From Actinernus sp. WN-2022 (lineage: Eukaryota; Cnidaria; Anthozoa; Actiniaria; Actinernidae): a stretch of DNA of 64,000 nt. The stretch spans positions 54,901 to 118,900 of the forward strand of contig JAOWCC010000446.1 in NCBI GenBank assembly GCA_030867875.1, read 5' to 3'. Positions 40,764 to 53,956 of this stretch are shown here, one piece after another (position 1 is the first letter of the stretch; each line of letters opens with the position of its first letter). Made by a program: the position numbers and the translations under genes. The notes beneath the pieces are model-generated. The model worked only from the letters and a program-made list of their open reading frames with translations, did not search any database and was not told where the DNA came from.

Positions 40764-42700
40764 TTCAATGTGCCGTAAAATTCTCAAACGGAGAGATTCC
40801 ATCTTTCCAGCCAATTCATAGATTCCTGACCGCGAGCTAATCTTAAAAACGTTCAATGTGCCGTAAAATTCTCAAACGGAGAGATTCCATATTTCCAGCC
40901 AATTCATAGATTCCTGACCGCGAGCTAATCTTAAAACGTTCAATGTGCCGTAAAATTCTCAAACGGAGAGATTCCATCTTTCCAGCCAATTCATAGATTC
41001 CTGACCGCGAGCTAATCTTAAAAACGTTCAATGTGCCGTAAAATTCTCAAACGGAGAGATTCCATCTTTCCAGCCAATTCATAGATTCCTGACCGCGAGC
41101 TAATCTTAAAAACGTTCAATGTGCCGTCAAATTCTCAAACGGAGAGATTCCATCTTTCCAGCCAATTCATAGATTCCTGACCGCGAGCTAATCTTAAAAA
41201 CGTTCAATGTGCCGTCAAATTCTCAAACGGAGAGATTCCATATTTCCAGCCAATTCATAGATTCCTGACCGCGAGCTAATCTTAAAAACGTTCAATGTGC
41301 CGTAAAATTCTCAAACGGAGAGATTCCATCTTTCCAGCCAATTCATAGATTCCTGACCGCGAGCTAATCTTAAAAAAGTTCAATGTGCCGTCAAATTCTC
41401 AAAGGGAGAGATTCCATCTTTCCAGCCAATTCATAGATTCCTGACCGCGAACTAATCTTAAAAACGTTCAATGTGCCGTCAAATTCTCAAACGGAGAGAT
41501 TCATCTTTTCAGCCAATTCATAGATTCCTGACCGCGAGCTAATCTTAAAAACGTTCAATGTGCCGTCAAATTCTCAAACGGAGAGATTCCATCTTTCCAG
41601 CCAATTCATAGATTCCTGACCGCGAGCTAATCTTAAAAACGTTCAATGTGCCGTCAAATTCTCAAACGGAGAGATTCCATCTTTCCAGCCAATTCATAGA
41701 TTCCTGACCGCGAGCTCATGATTCACCATTCCTGATTCCTGATTCATCATTCCTCTTTCCTGATTCATCATTCCTGATTCCTGATACATCATTCATCATT
41801 CCTGATTCATCATTCCTGATTCCTGATTCATCATTCCTGATTCCTGATTCATCAGTCCTGATTCATGATTCACCAATCCTGATTCCTGATTCATCATTCC
41901 TCTTTCCTGATTCATCATTCCTGATTCCTGATACATCATTCATCATTCCTGATTGATCATTCTTGATTCCTGACTCATCATTCCTGATTCCTGATTAATC
42001 ACTCCTGATTCCTGATTCCTGAGTCATCATTCCTGATTCATCATTCCTGATTCATCATTCCTGATTCATCATTCATCATTCCTGATTCATCATTCCTGAT
42101 TCCTGATTCGTCATTCCTGATTCCTGATTCATATTCCTGATTCATCATTCCTGATTCCTGATTGATCATTCCTGATTCCTGATTCATCATTCATCATTCC
42201 TGATTCATCATTCTTGATTCCTGATTCATCATTCCTGATTCCTGATTCATCATTCCTGATTCCTGATTAATCACTCCTGATTCCTGATTCCTGATTCATC
42301 ATTCCTGATTCATCATTCCTGATTCATCATTCCTGATTCATCATTCATCATTCCTGATTCATCATTCCTGATTCATCATTCCTGATTCCTGATTCATTAT
42401 TCCTGATTCATCATTCCTGATTCCTGATTGATCATTCCTGATTCATCATTCCTGATTCCTGATTCATCATTCCTGATTCCTGATTCATCATTCCTGATTC
42501 CTGATTCATCATTACTCATTCCTGATTCATCATTCCTGATTCCTGATTCATCATTCCTGATTCCTGATTGATCATTCCTGATTCATCATTCCTGATTCCT
42601 GATTCATCATTCCTGATTCCTGATTCATCATTCCTGATTCCTGATTCATCATTACTCATTCCTGATTCATCATTCCTGATTCCTGATTCATCATTCCTGA
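38940..42700. repeat. 3.8-kb module containing 88-bp block 1, copied at 47.5-51.3 kb
   Basis: Heptamer order, the 88-bp block and its downstream heptamers all recur 8,580-8,603 bp downstream (about 47,520-51,303). Check points are 39,379/47,961 (8,582), 40,086/48,688 (8,602), block starts 40,764/49,367 (8,603) and block ends 41,716/50,320 (8,604). The steps reflect single-base differences. The block and both flanks were copied as one piece. The interval between the two modules, 42,700-47,500, is other right-family heptamer DNA, so this is a spaced duplication and not a simple tandem. Confidence 0.85.
40764..41716. repeat. 88-bp tandem repeat, block 1 (11 units)
   Basis: Eleven copies of an 88-bp unit, recognised by TTCAATGTGCCGT at the start and CCGCGAGCTAATC towards the end. 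The AATG of successive units lies at 40,767, 40,855, 40,942, 41,030, 41,118, 41,206, 41,294, 41,382, 41,470, 41,557 and 41,645, so two units are 87 bp. The last unit is cut 13 bp short after GCGAGCT. Units carry diagnostic variants: CCGTAAAA or CCGTCAAA, CCATCTTT or CCATATTT, and single units with AAAGGGAG, GCGAACTA or TTTTCAG. Each full unit has about five CpG sites. On the minus strand one frame reads a non-cyclic peptide containing GIYELAGKMESLRLRILRHI, but 88 bp is not a multiple of three and the frame is lost at every full-length unit. I see no evidence that it is translated. Confidence 0.97.
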
Positions 42701-45700
42701 TTCATCATTCCTGATTCCTGATTGATCATTCCTCATTCCTGATTCATCATTCCTGATTCCTGATTCATCATTCCTGATTCCTGATTCCTGATTCATCATT
42801 CTGATTCATCATTCCTGATTCATCATTCTTCATTCCTGATTCATCATTCTTCATTCCTGATTAATCATTCCTCATTCCTGATTCATCATTCCTGATTCCT
42901 GATTCATCATTCCTGATTCCTGATTCATCATTCCTCATTCCTGATTCATCATTACTGATTCCTGATTCATCATTCCTGATTCCTGATTCATCATTGCTGA
43001 TTCCTGATTCATCATTCCTGATTCCTGATTCCTGATTCCTGATTCCTGATTCATCATTCCTGATTCATCATTCCTGATTCCTGATTCATCATTCCTGATT
43101 CATCATTCCTGATTCCTGATTCATCATTCCTCATTCCTGATTCATGATTCCTCATTCCTGATTCATCAATCCTCATTCCTGATTCATCATTCCTGATTCC
43201 TGATTCATCATTCATCATTCCTGATTCATCATTCCTGATTCCTGATTCATCATTCCTGATTCCTGATTCATCATTCCTGATTCCTGATTGATCATTCTTA
43301 TTCCCGATTCATCATTCCTGATTCCTGATTCATCATTCCTGATTCCTGATTCATCATTCCTGATTCATGATTCACCATTCCTGATTCCTGATTCATCATT
43401 CCTCTTTCCTGATTCATCATTCCTGATTCCTGTTACATCATTCATCATTCCTGATTCATCATTCCTGATTCCTGATTCATCATTCCTGATTCCAGATTCA
43501 TCAGTCCTGATTCATGATTCACCAATCCTGATTCCTGATTCATCATTCCTCTTTCCTGATTCATCATTCCTGATTCCTGATACATCATTCATCATTCCTG
43601 ATTCATCATTCATCATTCCTGATTCATCATTCCTGATTCCTGATTTATCATTCCTGATTCATCATTCCTGATTCCTGATTCATCATTCCTGATTCCTGAT
43701 TCATCATTCCTCATTCCTGATTCATCATTACTGATTCCTGATTCATCATTCCTGATTCCTGATTCATCATTCCTCATTCCTGATTCATCATTCCTCATTC
43801 CTGATTCATCATTCATCATTCCTGATTCATCATTCCTGATTCCTGATTTATCATTCCTGATTCATCATTCCTGATTCCTGATTCATCATTCCTGATTCCT
43901 GATTCATCATTCCTCATTCCTGATTCATCATTACTGATTCCTGATTCATCATTCCTGATTCCTGATTCATCATTCCTCATTCCTGATTCATCATTCCTCA
44001 TTCCTGATTCATCATTCATCATTCCTGATTCATCATTCCTGATTCCTGATTCATCATTCCTGATTCCAGATTCATCAGTCCTTATTCATGATTCACCAAT
44101 CCTGATTCCTGATTCATCATTCCTCTTTCCTGATTCATCATTCATCATTCCTGATTCATCATTCATCATTCCTGATTCATCATTCCTGATTTCTGATTTA
44201 TCATTCTGATTCATCATTCCTGATTCCTGATTCATCATTCCTCATTCCTGATTCATCATTCCTCATTCCTGATTCATCATTACTCATTCCTGATTCATCA
44301 TTCCTGATTCCTGATTCATCATTCCTGATTCCTGATTGATCATTCCTCATTCCTGATTCATCATTCCTGATTCCTGATTCATCATTCCTGATTCCTGATT
44401 CCTGATTCATCATTCCTGATTCATCATTCCTGATTCATCATTCTTCATTCCTGATTCATCATTCTTCATTCCTGATTAATCATTCCTCATTCCTGATTCA
44501 TCATTCCTGATTCCTGATTCATCATTCCTGATTCCTGATTCATCATTCCTGATTCCTGATTCATCATTCATCATTCCTGATTCATCATTCCTGATTCCTG
44601 ATTCATCATTGCTGATTCCTGATTCATCATTCCTGATTCCTGATTCCTGATTCATCATTCCTGATTCATCATTCCTGATTCATCATTCCTGATTCCTGAT
44701 TCATCATTCCTGATTCATCATTCCTGATTCCTGATTCATCATTCCTCATTCCTGATTCATGATTCCTCATTCCTGATTCATCAATCCTCATTCCTGATTC
44801 ATCATTCCTGATTCTGATTCATCATTCATCATTCCTGATTCATCATTCCTGATTCCTGATTCATCATTGCTGATTCCTGATTCATCATTCATCATTCCTG
44901 ATTGATCATTCCTTATTCCCGATTCATCATTCCTGATTCCTGATTCATCATTCCTGATTCCTGATTCATCATTCCTGATTCATGATTCACCATTCCTGAT
45001 TCCTGATTCATCATTCCTCTTTCCTGATTCATCATTCCTGATTCCTGTTACATCATTCATCATTCCTCATTCATCATTCCTGATTCCTGATTCATCATTC
45101 CTGATTCCAGATTCATCAGTCCTGATTCATGATTCACCAATCCTGATTCCTGATTCATCATTCCTCTTTCCTGATTCATCATTCCTGATTCCTGATACAT
45201 CATTCATCATTCCTGATTCATCATTCATCATTCCTGATTCATCATTCCTGATTTATCATTCCTGATTCATCATTCCTGATTCCTGATTCATCATTCCTGA
45301 TTCCTGATTCATCAACCCTCATTCCTGATTCATCATTACTGATTCCTGATTCATCATTCCTGATTCCTGATTCATCATTCCTCATTCCTGATTCATCATT
45401 CCTCATTCCTGATTCATCATTCATCATTCCTGATTCATCATTCCTGATTCCTGATTCATCATTCCTGATTCCAGATTCATCAGTCCTTATTCATGATTCA
45501 CCAATCCTGATTCCTGATTCATCATTCCTCTTTCCTGATTCATCATTCATCATTCCTGATTCATCATTCATCATTCCTGATTCATCATTCCTGATTTCTG
45601 ATTTATCATTCCTGATTCATCATTCCTGATTCCTGATTCATCATTCCTCATTCCTGATTCATCATTCCTCATTCCTGATTCATCATTACTCATTCCTGAT

Positions 45701-48700
45701 TCATCATTCCTGATTCCTGATTCATCATTCCTTATTCCTGATTGATCATTCCTCATTCCTGATTCATCATTCCTGATTCCTGATTCATCATTCCTGATTC
45801 CTGATTCCTGATTCATCATTCCTGATTCATCATTCCTGATTCCTGATTCATCATTCCTGATTCATCATTCCTGATTCCTGATTGATCATTCCTCATTCCT
45901 GATTCATGATTCCTCATTCCTGATTCATCAATCCTCATTCCTGATTCATCATTCTGATTCCTGATTCATCATTCATCATTCCTGATTCATCATTCATCAT
46001 TCCTGTTTCATCATTCGTCATTCCTTATTCATCATTCTGAATCCTGATTCATTATTCCTGATTCATCATTCCTGATTCCTGATTCATCATTCCTGATTCC
46101 TGATTCATCATTCATCATTCCTGATTGATCATTCCTGATTCCTGATTCATCATTCCTCATTCCTGATTCATCATTCATCATTCCTGATTCATCATTCTTG
46201 ATTCCTGATTCATCATTCCTGATTCCTGATTCATCATTCCTGATTCCTGATTCATCATTCATCATTCCTGATTCCTGATTCATCATTGCTGATTCCTGAT
46301 TCATCATTCATCATTCCTGATTGATCATTCCTTATTCCCGATTCATCATTCCTGATTCCTGATTCATCATTCCTGATTCCTGATTCATCATTCCTGATTC
46401 ATGATTCACCATTCCTGATTCCTGATTCATCATTCCTCTTTCCTGATTCATCATTCCTGATTCCTGTCACATGATTCATCATTCCTGATTCATCATTCCT
46501 GATTCCTGATTCATCATTCCTGATTCCAGATTCATCAGTCCTGATTCATGATTCACCAATCCTGATTCCTGATTCATCATTCCTCTTTCCTGATTCATCA
46601 TTCCTGATTCCTGATACATCATTCATCATTCCTGATTCATCATTCATCATTCCTGATTCATCATTCCTCATTCCTGATTTATCATTCCTGATTCATCATT
46701 CCTGATTCCTGATTCATCATTCCTGATTCCTGATTCATCATTCCTCATTCCTGATTCATCATTACTGTTTCCTGATTCATCATTCCTGATTCCTGATTCA
46801 TCATTCCTGATTCATCATTCCTCATTCCTGATTCATCATTCCTCATTCCTGATTCATCATTCATCATTCCTGATTCATCATTCCTGATTCCTGATTCATC
46901 ATTCCTGATTCCAGATTCATCATTCCTGATTCCTGATTGATCATTCCTCATTCCTGATTCATCATTCCTGATTCCTGATTCATCATTCCTGATTCCTGAT
47001 TCATCATTCCTGATTCCTGATTCATCATTCCTGATTCCTGATTCATCATTCCTGATTCCTGATTCATCATTCATCATTCCTGATTCCTGATTCATCATTG
47101 CTGATTCCTGATTCATCATTCATCATTCCTGATTGATCATTCCTTATTCCCGATTCATCATTCCTGATTCCTGATTCATCATTCCTGATTCCTGATTGAT
47201 CATTCCTCATTCCTGATTCATCATTCTGATTCCTGATTCATCATTCCTGATTCCTGATTCATCATTCCTGATTCCTGATTCCTGATTCCTGATTCCTGAT
47301 TCATCATTCCTCATTCTGATTCATCATTCTTCATTCCTGATTAATCATTCCTCATTCCTGATTCATCATTCCTGATTCATGATTCATCATTCCTGATTCC
47401 TGATACATCATTCATCATTCCTGATTCATCATTACTCATTCCTGAGTCATCATTCCTGATTCCTGATTCATCATTCCTGATTCCTGATTGATCATTCCTC
47501 ATTCCTGATTCATCATTCCTGATTCCTGATTCATCATTCCTGATTCCTGATTCCTGATTCATCATTCCTGATTCATCATTCCTGATTCATCATTCTTCAT
47601 TCCTGATTCATCATTCTTCATTCCTGATTAATCATTCCTCATTCCTGATTCATCATTCCTGATTCCTGATTCATCATTCCTGATTCCTGATTCATCATTC
47701 ATCATTCCTGATTCCTGATTCATCATTGCTGATTCCTGATTCATCATTCATCATTCCTGATTGATCATTCCTTATTCCCGATTCATCATTCCTGATTCCT
47801 GATTCATCATTCCTGATTCCTGATTCATCATTCCTGATTCATGATTCACCATTCCTGATTCCTGATTCATCATTCCTCTTTCCTGATTCATCATTCCTGA
47901 TTCCTGATACATCATTCATCATTCCTGATTCATCATTCCTGATTCCAGATTCATCATTCATCATTCCTGATTCATCATTCCTGATTTCTGATTTATCATT
48001 CCTGATTCATCATTCCTGATTCCTGATTCATCATTCCTCATTCCTGATTCATCATTCCTCATTCCTGATTCATCATTACTCATTCCTGATTCATCATTCC
48101 TCATTCCTGATTCATCATTCCTGATTCCTGATTGATCATTCCTCATTCCTGATTCATCATTCCTGATTCCTGATTCATCATTCCTGATTCCTGATTCCTG
48201 ATTCATCATTCCTGATTCATCATTCTGATTCCTGATTCATCATTCCTGATTCATCATTTCTGATTCCTGATTCATCATTCCTCATTCCTGATTCATGATT
48301 CCTCATTCCTGATTCATCAATCCTCATTCCTGATTCATCATTCCTGATTCCTGATTCCTGATTCCTGATTCATCATTCATCATTCCTGATTCATCATTCA
48401 TCATTCCTGATTCATCATTCGTCATTCCTTATTCATCATTCCTGAATCCTGATTCATTATTCCTGATTCATCATTCCTGATTCCTGATTCATCATTCCTG
48501 ATTCCTGATTCATCATTCATCATTCCTGATTCATCATTCCTGATTCCTGATTCATCATTCCTGATTCCAGATTCTTCAGTCCTGATTCATGATTCACCAA
48601 TCCTGATTCCTGATTCATCATTCATCTTTCCTGATTCATCATTCCTGATTCCTGATACATCATTCATCATTCCTGATTCATCATTCATCATTCCTGATTC

Positions 48701-49366
48701 ATCATTCCTGATTCCTGATTTATCATTCCTGATTCATCATTCCTGATTCCTGATTCATCATTCCTGATTCCTGATTCATCATTCCTCATTCCTGATTCAT
48801 CATTACTGATTCCTGATTCATCATTCCTGATTCCTGATTCATCATTCCTGATTCCTGATTCATCATTCCTCATTCCTGATTCATCATTCATCATTCCTGA
48901 TTCATCATTCCTGATTCCTGATTCATCATTCCTGATTCCAGATTCATCAGTCCTTATTCATGATTCACCAATCCTGATTCCTGATTCATCATTCCTCTTT
49001 CCTGATTCATCATACCTGATTCCTGATTCATCATTCATCATTCCTGATTCATCATTCATCATTCATCATTCCTGATTGATCATTCCTTATTCCTGATTCA
49101 TCATTCCTGATTCCTGATTCATCATTCCTGATTCCTGATTCATCATTCCTGATTCATGATTCACCATTCCTGATTCCTGATTCATCATTCCTCTTTCCTG
49201 ATTCATCATTCCTGATTCCTGTTACATCATTCATCATTCCTGATTCATCATTCCTGATTCCTGATTCATCATTCCTGATTCCAGATTCATCATTCCTGAT
49301 TCCTGATTCATCATTCCTGATTCATCATTCCTGATTCCTGATTCATCATTCCTCATTCCTGATTCA
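41717..49366. repeat. Heptamer satellite array, right family, segment 2
   Basis: Right-family P/Q heptamers between 88-bp blocks 1 and 2. Directly after the block comes CATGATTCACCATTCC, then CTCTTTCC and CCTGATACATC words, a context shared by all four blocks. Paired ATTAATCACTCC landmarks near 41,995 and 42,268 are about 273 bp apart. Perfect TGACTCA and TGAGTCA occur near 41,970 and 42,020. A direct repeat of 203 bp (29 heptamers) is visible at 43,613-43,815 and 43,816-44,022. TTCCCGATTC landmarks appear near 43,303, 44,917, 46,334, 47,150 and 47,774. Runs of five P occur near 43,020 and 47,265. Many single-base losses (for example near 42,123, 42,797, 44,206, 44,814 and 45,955) shift the register. 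Confidence 0.95.
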
Positions 49367-50320
49367 TTCAATGTGCCGTAAAATTCTCAAACGGAGAGAT
49401 TCCATCTTTCCAGCCAATTCATAGATTCCTGACCGCGAGCTAATCTTAAAAACGTTCAATGTGCCGTAAAATTCTCAAACGGAGAGATTCCATATTTCCA
49501 GCCAATTCATAGATTCCTGACCGCGAGCTAATCTTAAAACGTTCAATGTGCCGTAAAATTCTCAAACGGAGAGATTCCATCTTTCCAGCCAATTCATAGA
49601 TTCCTGACCGCGAGCTAATCTTAAAAACGTTCAATGTGCCGTAAAATTCTCAAACGGAGAGATTCCATCTTTCCAGCCAATTCATAGATTCCTGACCGCG
49701 AGCTAATCTTAAAAACGTTCAATGTGCCGTCAAATTCTCAAACGGAGAGATTCCATCTTTCCAGCCAATTCATAGATTCCTGACCGCGAGCTAATCTTAA
49801 AAACGTTCAATGTGCCGTCAAATTCTCAAACGGAGAGATTCCATATTTCCAGCCAATTCATAGATTCCTGACCGCGAGCTAATCTTAAAAACGTTCAATG
49901 TGCCGTAAAATTCTCAAACGGAGAGATTCCATCTTTCCAGCCAATTCATAGATTCCTGACCGCGAGCTAATCTTAAAAAAGTTCAATGTGCCGTCAAATT
50001 CTCAAAGGGAGAGATTCCATCTTTCCAGCCAATTTCATAGATTCCTGACCGCGAACTAATCTTAAAAACGTTCAATGTGCCGTCAAATTCTCAAACGGAG
50101 AGATTCCATCTTTTCAGCCAATTCATAGATTCCTGACCGCGAGCTAATCTTAAAAACGTTCAATGTGCCGTCAAATCTCAAACGGAGAGATTCCATCTTT
50201 CCAGCCAATTCATAGATTCCTGACCGCGAGCTAATCTTAAAAACGTTCAATGTGCCGTCAAATTCTCAAACGGAGAGATTCCATCTTTCCAGCCAATTCA
50301 TAGATTCCTGACCGCGAGCT
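49367..50320. repeat. 88-bp tandem repeat, block 2 (11 units)
   Basis: Same repeat as block 1, with AATG marks at 49,370, 49,458, 49,545, 49,633, 49,721, 49,809, 49,897, 49,985, 50,074, 50,162 and 50,249. The order of diagnostic unit variants is the same as in block 1, including the shortened unit 2, the AAAGGGAG and GCGAACTA unit at position 8 and the TTTTCAG unit at position 9. Differences are single-base: one extra T in unit 8 (AATTTCATAG), one T lost in unit 10 (CAAATCTC), and an intact unit 9 where block 1 lost a base. The last unit is truncated at the same GCGAGCT point. The block is a direct copy of block 1 or the reverse. Confidence 0.97.
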
Positions 50321-53300
50321 CATGATTCACCATTCCTGATTCCTGATTCATCATTCCTCTTTCCTGATTCATCATTCCTGATTCCTGATACATCATTCAT
50401 CATTCCTGATTCATCATTCCTGATTCCTGATTCATCATTCCTGATTCCTGATTCATCAGTCCTGATTCATGATTCACCAATCCTGATTCCTGATTCATCA
50501 TTCCTCTTTCCTGATTCATCATTCCTGATTCCTGATACATCATTCATCATTCCTGATTCATCATTCTTGATTCCTGACTCATCATTCCTGATTCCTGATT
50601 AATCACTCCTGATTCCTGATTCCTGAGTCATCATTCCTGATTCATCATTCCTGATTCATCATTCCTGATTCATCATTCATCATTCCTGATTCATCATTCC
50701 TGATTCCTGATTCGTCATTCCTGATTCCTGATTCATTATTCCTGATTCATCATTCCTGATTCCTGATTGATCATTCCTGATTCCTGATTCATCATTCATC
50801 ATTCCTGATTCATCATTCTTGATTCCTGATTCATCATTCCTGATTCCTGATTCATCATTCCTGATTCCTGATTAATCACTCCTGATTCCTGATTCCTGAT
50901 TCATCATTCCTGATTCATCATTCCTGATTCATCATTCCTGATTCATCATTCATCATTCCTGATTCATCATTCCTGATTCATCATTCCTGATTCCTGATTC
51001 ATTATTCCTGATTCATCATTCCTGATTCCTGATTGATCATTCCTGATTCATCATTCCTGATTCCTGATTCATCATTCCTGATTCCTGATTCATCATTCCT
51101 GATTCCTGATTCATCATTACTCATTCCTGATTCATCATTCCTGATTCCTGATTCATCATTCCTGATTCCTGATTGATCATTCCTGATTCATCATTCTGAT
51201 TCCTGATTCATCATTCCTGATTCCTGATTCATCATTCCTGATTCCTGATTCATCATTACTCATTCCTGATTCATCATTCCTGATTCCTGATTCATCATTC
51301 CTGATTCCTGATTCATCATTCCTCATTCCTGATTCATCATTCCTGATTCCTGATTCATCATTCCTGATTCCTGTTACATCATTCATCATTCCTGATTCCT
51401 GATTCATCATTCCTGATTCATCATTCCTGATTCATCATTCCTGATTCCAGATTCATCAGTCCTGATTCATGATTCACCAATCCTGATTCCTGATTCATCA
51501 TTCCTCTTTCCTGATTCATCATTCCTGATTCCTGATACATCATTCATCATTCCTGATTCATCATTCATCATTCCTGATTCATCATTCCTGATTCCTGATT
51601 TATCATTCCTGATTCATCATTCCTGATTCCTGATTCATCATTCCTCATTCCTGATTCATCATTACTCATTCCTGATTCATCATTCCTGATTCCTGATTCA
51701 TCATTCCTGATTCCTGATTGATCATTCCTCATTCCTGATTCATCATTCCTGATTCCTGATTCATCATTCCTGATTCCTGATTCCTGATTCATCAGTCCTG
51801 ATTCATGATTCACCAATCCTGATTCCTGATTCATCATTCCTCTTTCCTGATTCATCATTCTGATTCCTGATACATCATTCATCATTCCTGATTCATCATT
51901 CTTGATTCCTGACTCATCATTCCTGATTCCTGATTAATCACTCCTGATTCCTGATTCCTGAGTCATCATTCCTGATTCATCATTCCTGATTCATCATTCC
52001 TGATTCATCATTCATCATTCCTGATTCATCATTCCTGATTCCTGATTCGTCATTCCTGATTCCTGATTCATTATTCCTGATTCATCATTCCTGATTCCTG
52101 ATTGATCATTCCTGATTCCTGATTCATCATTCATCATTCCTGATTCATCATTCTTGATTCCTGATTCATCATTCCTGATTCCTGATTCATCATTCCTGAT
52201 TCCTGATTAATCACTCCTGATTCCTGATTCCTGATTCATCATTCCTGATTCATCATTCCTGATTCATCATTCTGATTCATCATTCATCATTCCTGATTCA
52301 TCATTCCTGATTCATCATTCCTGATTCCTGATTCATTATTCCTGATTCATCATTCCTGATTCCTGATTGATCATTCCTGATTCATCATTCCTGATTCCTG
52401 ATTCATCATTCCTGATTCCTGATTCATCATTCCTGATTCCTGATTCATCATTACTCATTCCTGATTCATCATTCCTGATTCCTGATTCATCATTCCTGAT
52501 TCCTGATTGATCATTCCTGATTCATCATTCCTGATTCCTGATTCATCATTCCTGATTCCTGATTCATCATTCCTGATTCCTGATTCATCATTACTCATTC
52601 CTGATTCATCATTCCTGATTCCTGATTCATCATTCCTGATTCCTGATTCATCATTCCTCATTCCTGATTCATCATTCCTGATTCCTGATTCATCATTCCT
52701 GATTCCTGTTACATCATTCATCATTCCTGATTCCTGATTCATCATTCCTGATTCATCATCCTGATTCATCATTCCTGATTCCAGATTCATCAGTCCTGAT
52801 TCATGATTCACCAATCCTGATTCCTGATTCATCATTCCTCTTTCCTGATTCATCATTCCTGATTCCTGATACATCATTCATCATTCCTGATTCATCATTC
52901 ATCATTCCTGATTCATCATTCCTGATTCCTGATTTATCATTCCTGATTCATCATTCCTGATTCTTGATTCATCATTCCTGATTCCTGATTCATCATTCCT
53001 CATTCCTGATTCATCATTACTCATTCTGATTCATCATTCCTGATTCCTGATTCATCATTCCTGATTCCTGATTGATCATTCCTCATTCCTGATTCATCAT
53101 TCCTGATTCCTGATTCATCATTCCTGATTCCTGATTCCTGATTCATCATTCCTGATTCATCATTCTGATTCATCATTCTTCATTCCTGATTCGTCATTCT
53201 TCATTCCTGATTAATCATTCCTCATTCCTGATTCATCATTCCTGATTCCTGATTCATCATTCCTGATTCCTGATTCATCATTCATCATTCCTGATTCCTG

Positions 53301-53956
53301 ATTCATCATTGCTGATTCCTGATTCATCATTCATCATTCCTGATTGATCATTCCTTATTCCCGATTCATCATTCCTGATTCCTGATTCATCATTCCTGAT
53401 TCCTGATTCATCATTCCTGATTCATGATTCACCATTCCTGATTCCTGATTCATCATTCCTCTTTCCTGATTCATCATTCCTGATTCCTGATTCATCATTC
53501 CTCTTTCCTGATTCATCATTCCTGATTCCTGTTACATCATTCATCATTCCTGATTCATCATTCCTGTTTTCTGATTTATCATTCCTGATTCATCATTCCT
53601 GATTCCTGATTCATCATTCCTCATTCCTGATTCATCATTCCTCATTCCTGATTCATCATTACTCATTCCTGATTCATCATTCCTGATTCCTGATTCATCA
53701 TTCCTCATTCCTGATTCATCATTCCTCATTCCTGATTCATCATTCCTGATTCCTGCTTCATCATTCCTCATTCCTGATTCATCATTCCTCATTCCTGATT
53801 CATCAATCCTCATTCCTGATTCATCATTCCTGATTCCCGATTCCTGATTCATCATTCCTGATTCCTGATTCATCATTCATCATTCCTGATTCATCATTCA
53901 TCATTGCTGATTCATCATTCGTCATTCCTGATTCATCATTCCTCATTCCTGATTCA
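50321..53956. repeat. Heptamer satellite array, right family, segment 3
   Basis: The first roughly 1.1 kb repeats the context found after the other blocks (offset 4,500 to the DNA after block 3, 8,245 to that after block 4), including ATTAATCACTCC near 50,599 and 50,873. That stretch is then repeated within this segment near 51,930-52,740, giving a local duplication of about 1.33 kb. The tail, 53,350-53,935, contains TTCCCGATTC, CTGTTTTCTG at 53,564, CCTGCTTCATC and ATTGCTGATTC, and recurs near 56,520-57,100, 60,300-60,860 and 63,060-63,620. No gene is seen. Confidence 0.95.

Noticed and set aside
40764..41716. CRISPR array
   Set aside because: The 88-bp units are joined head to tail with no spacers, and the heptamers have no spacers either. 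No cas genes are nearby.
40764..41716. tRNA-like or Pol III internal promoter in the 88-bp unit
   Set aside because: GGTCAGGAATC on the minus strand resembles a B box only loosely, there is no A box at a suitable distance, and no cloverleaf can be drawn with confidence.
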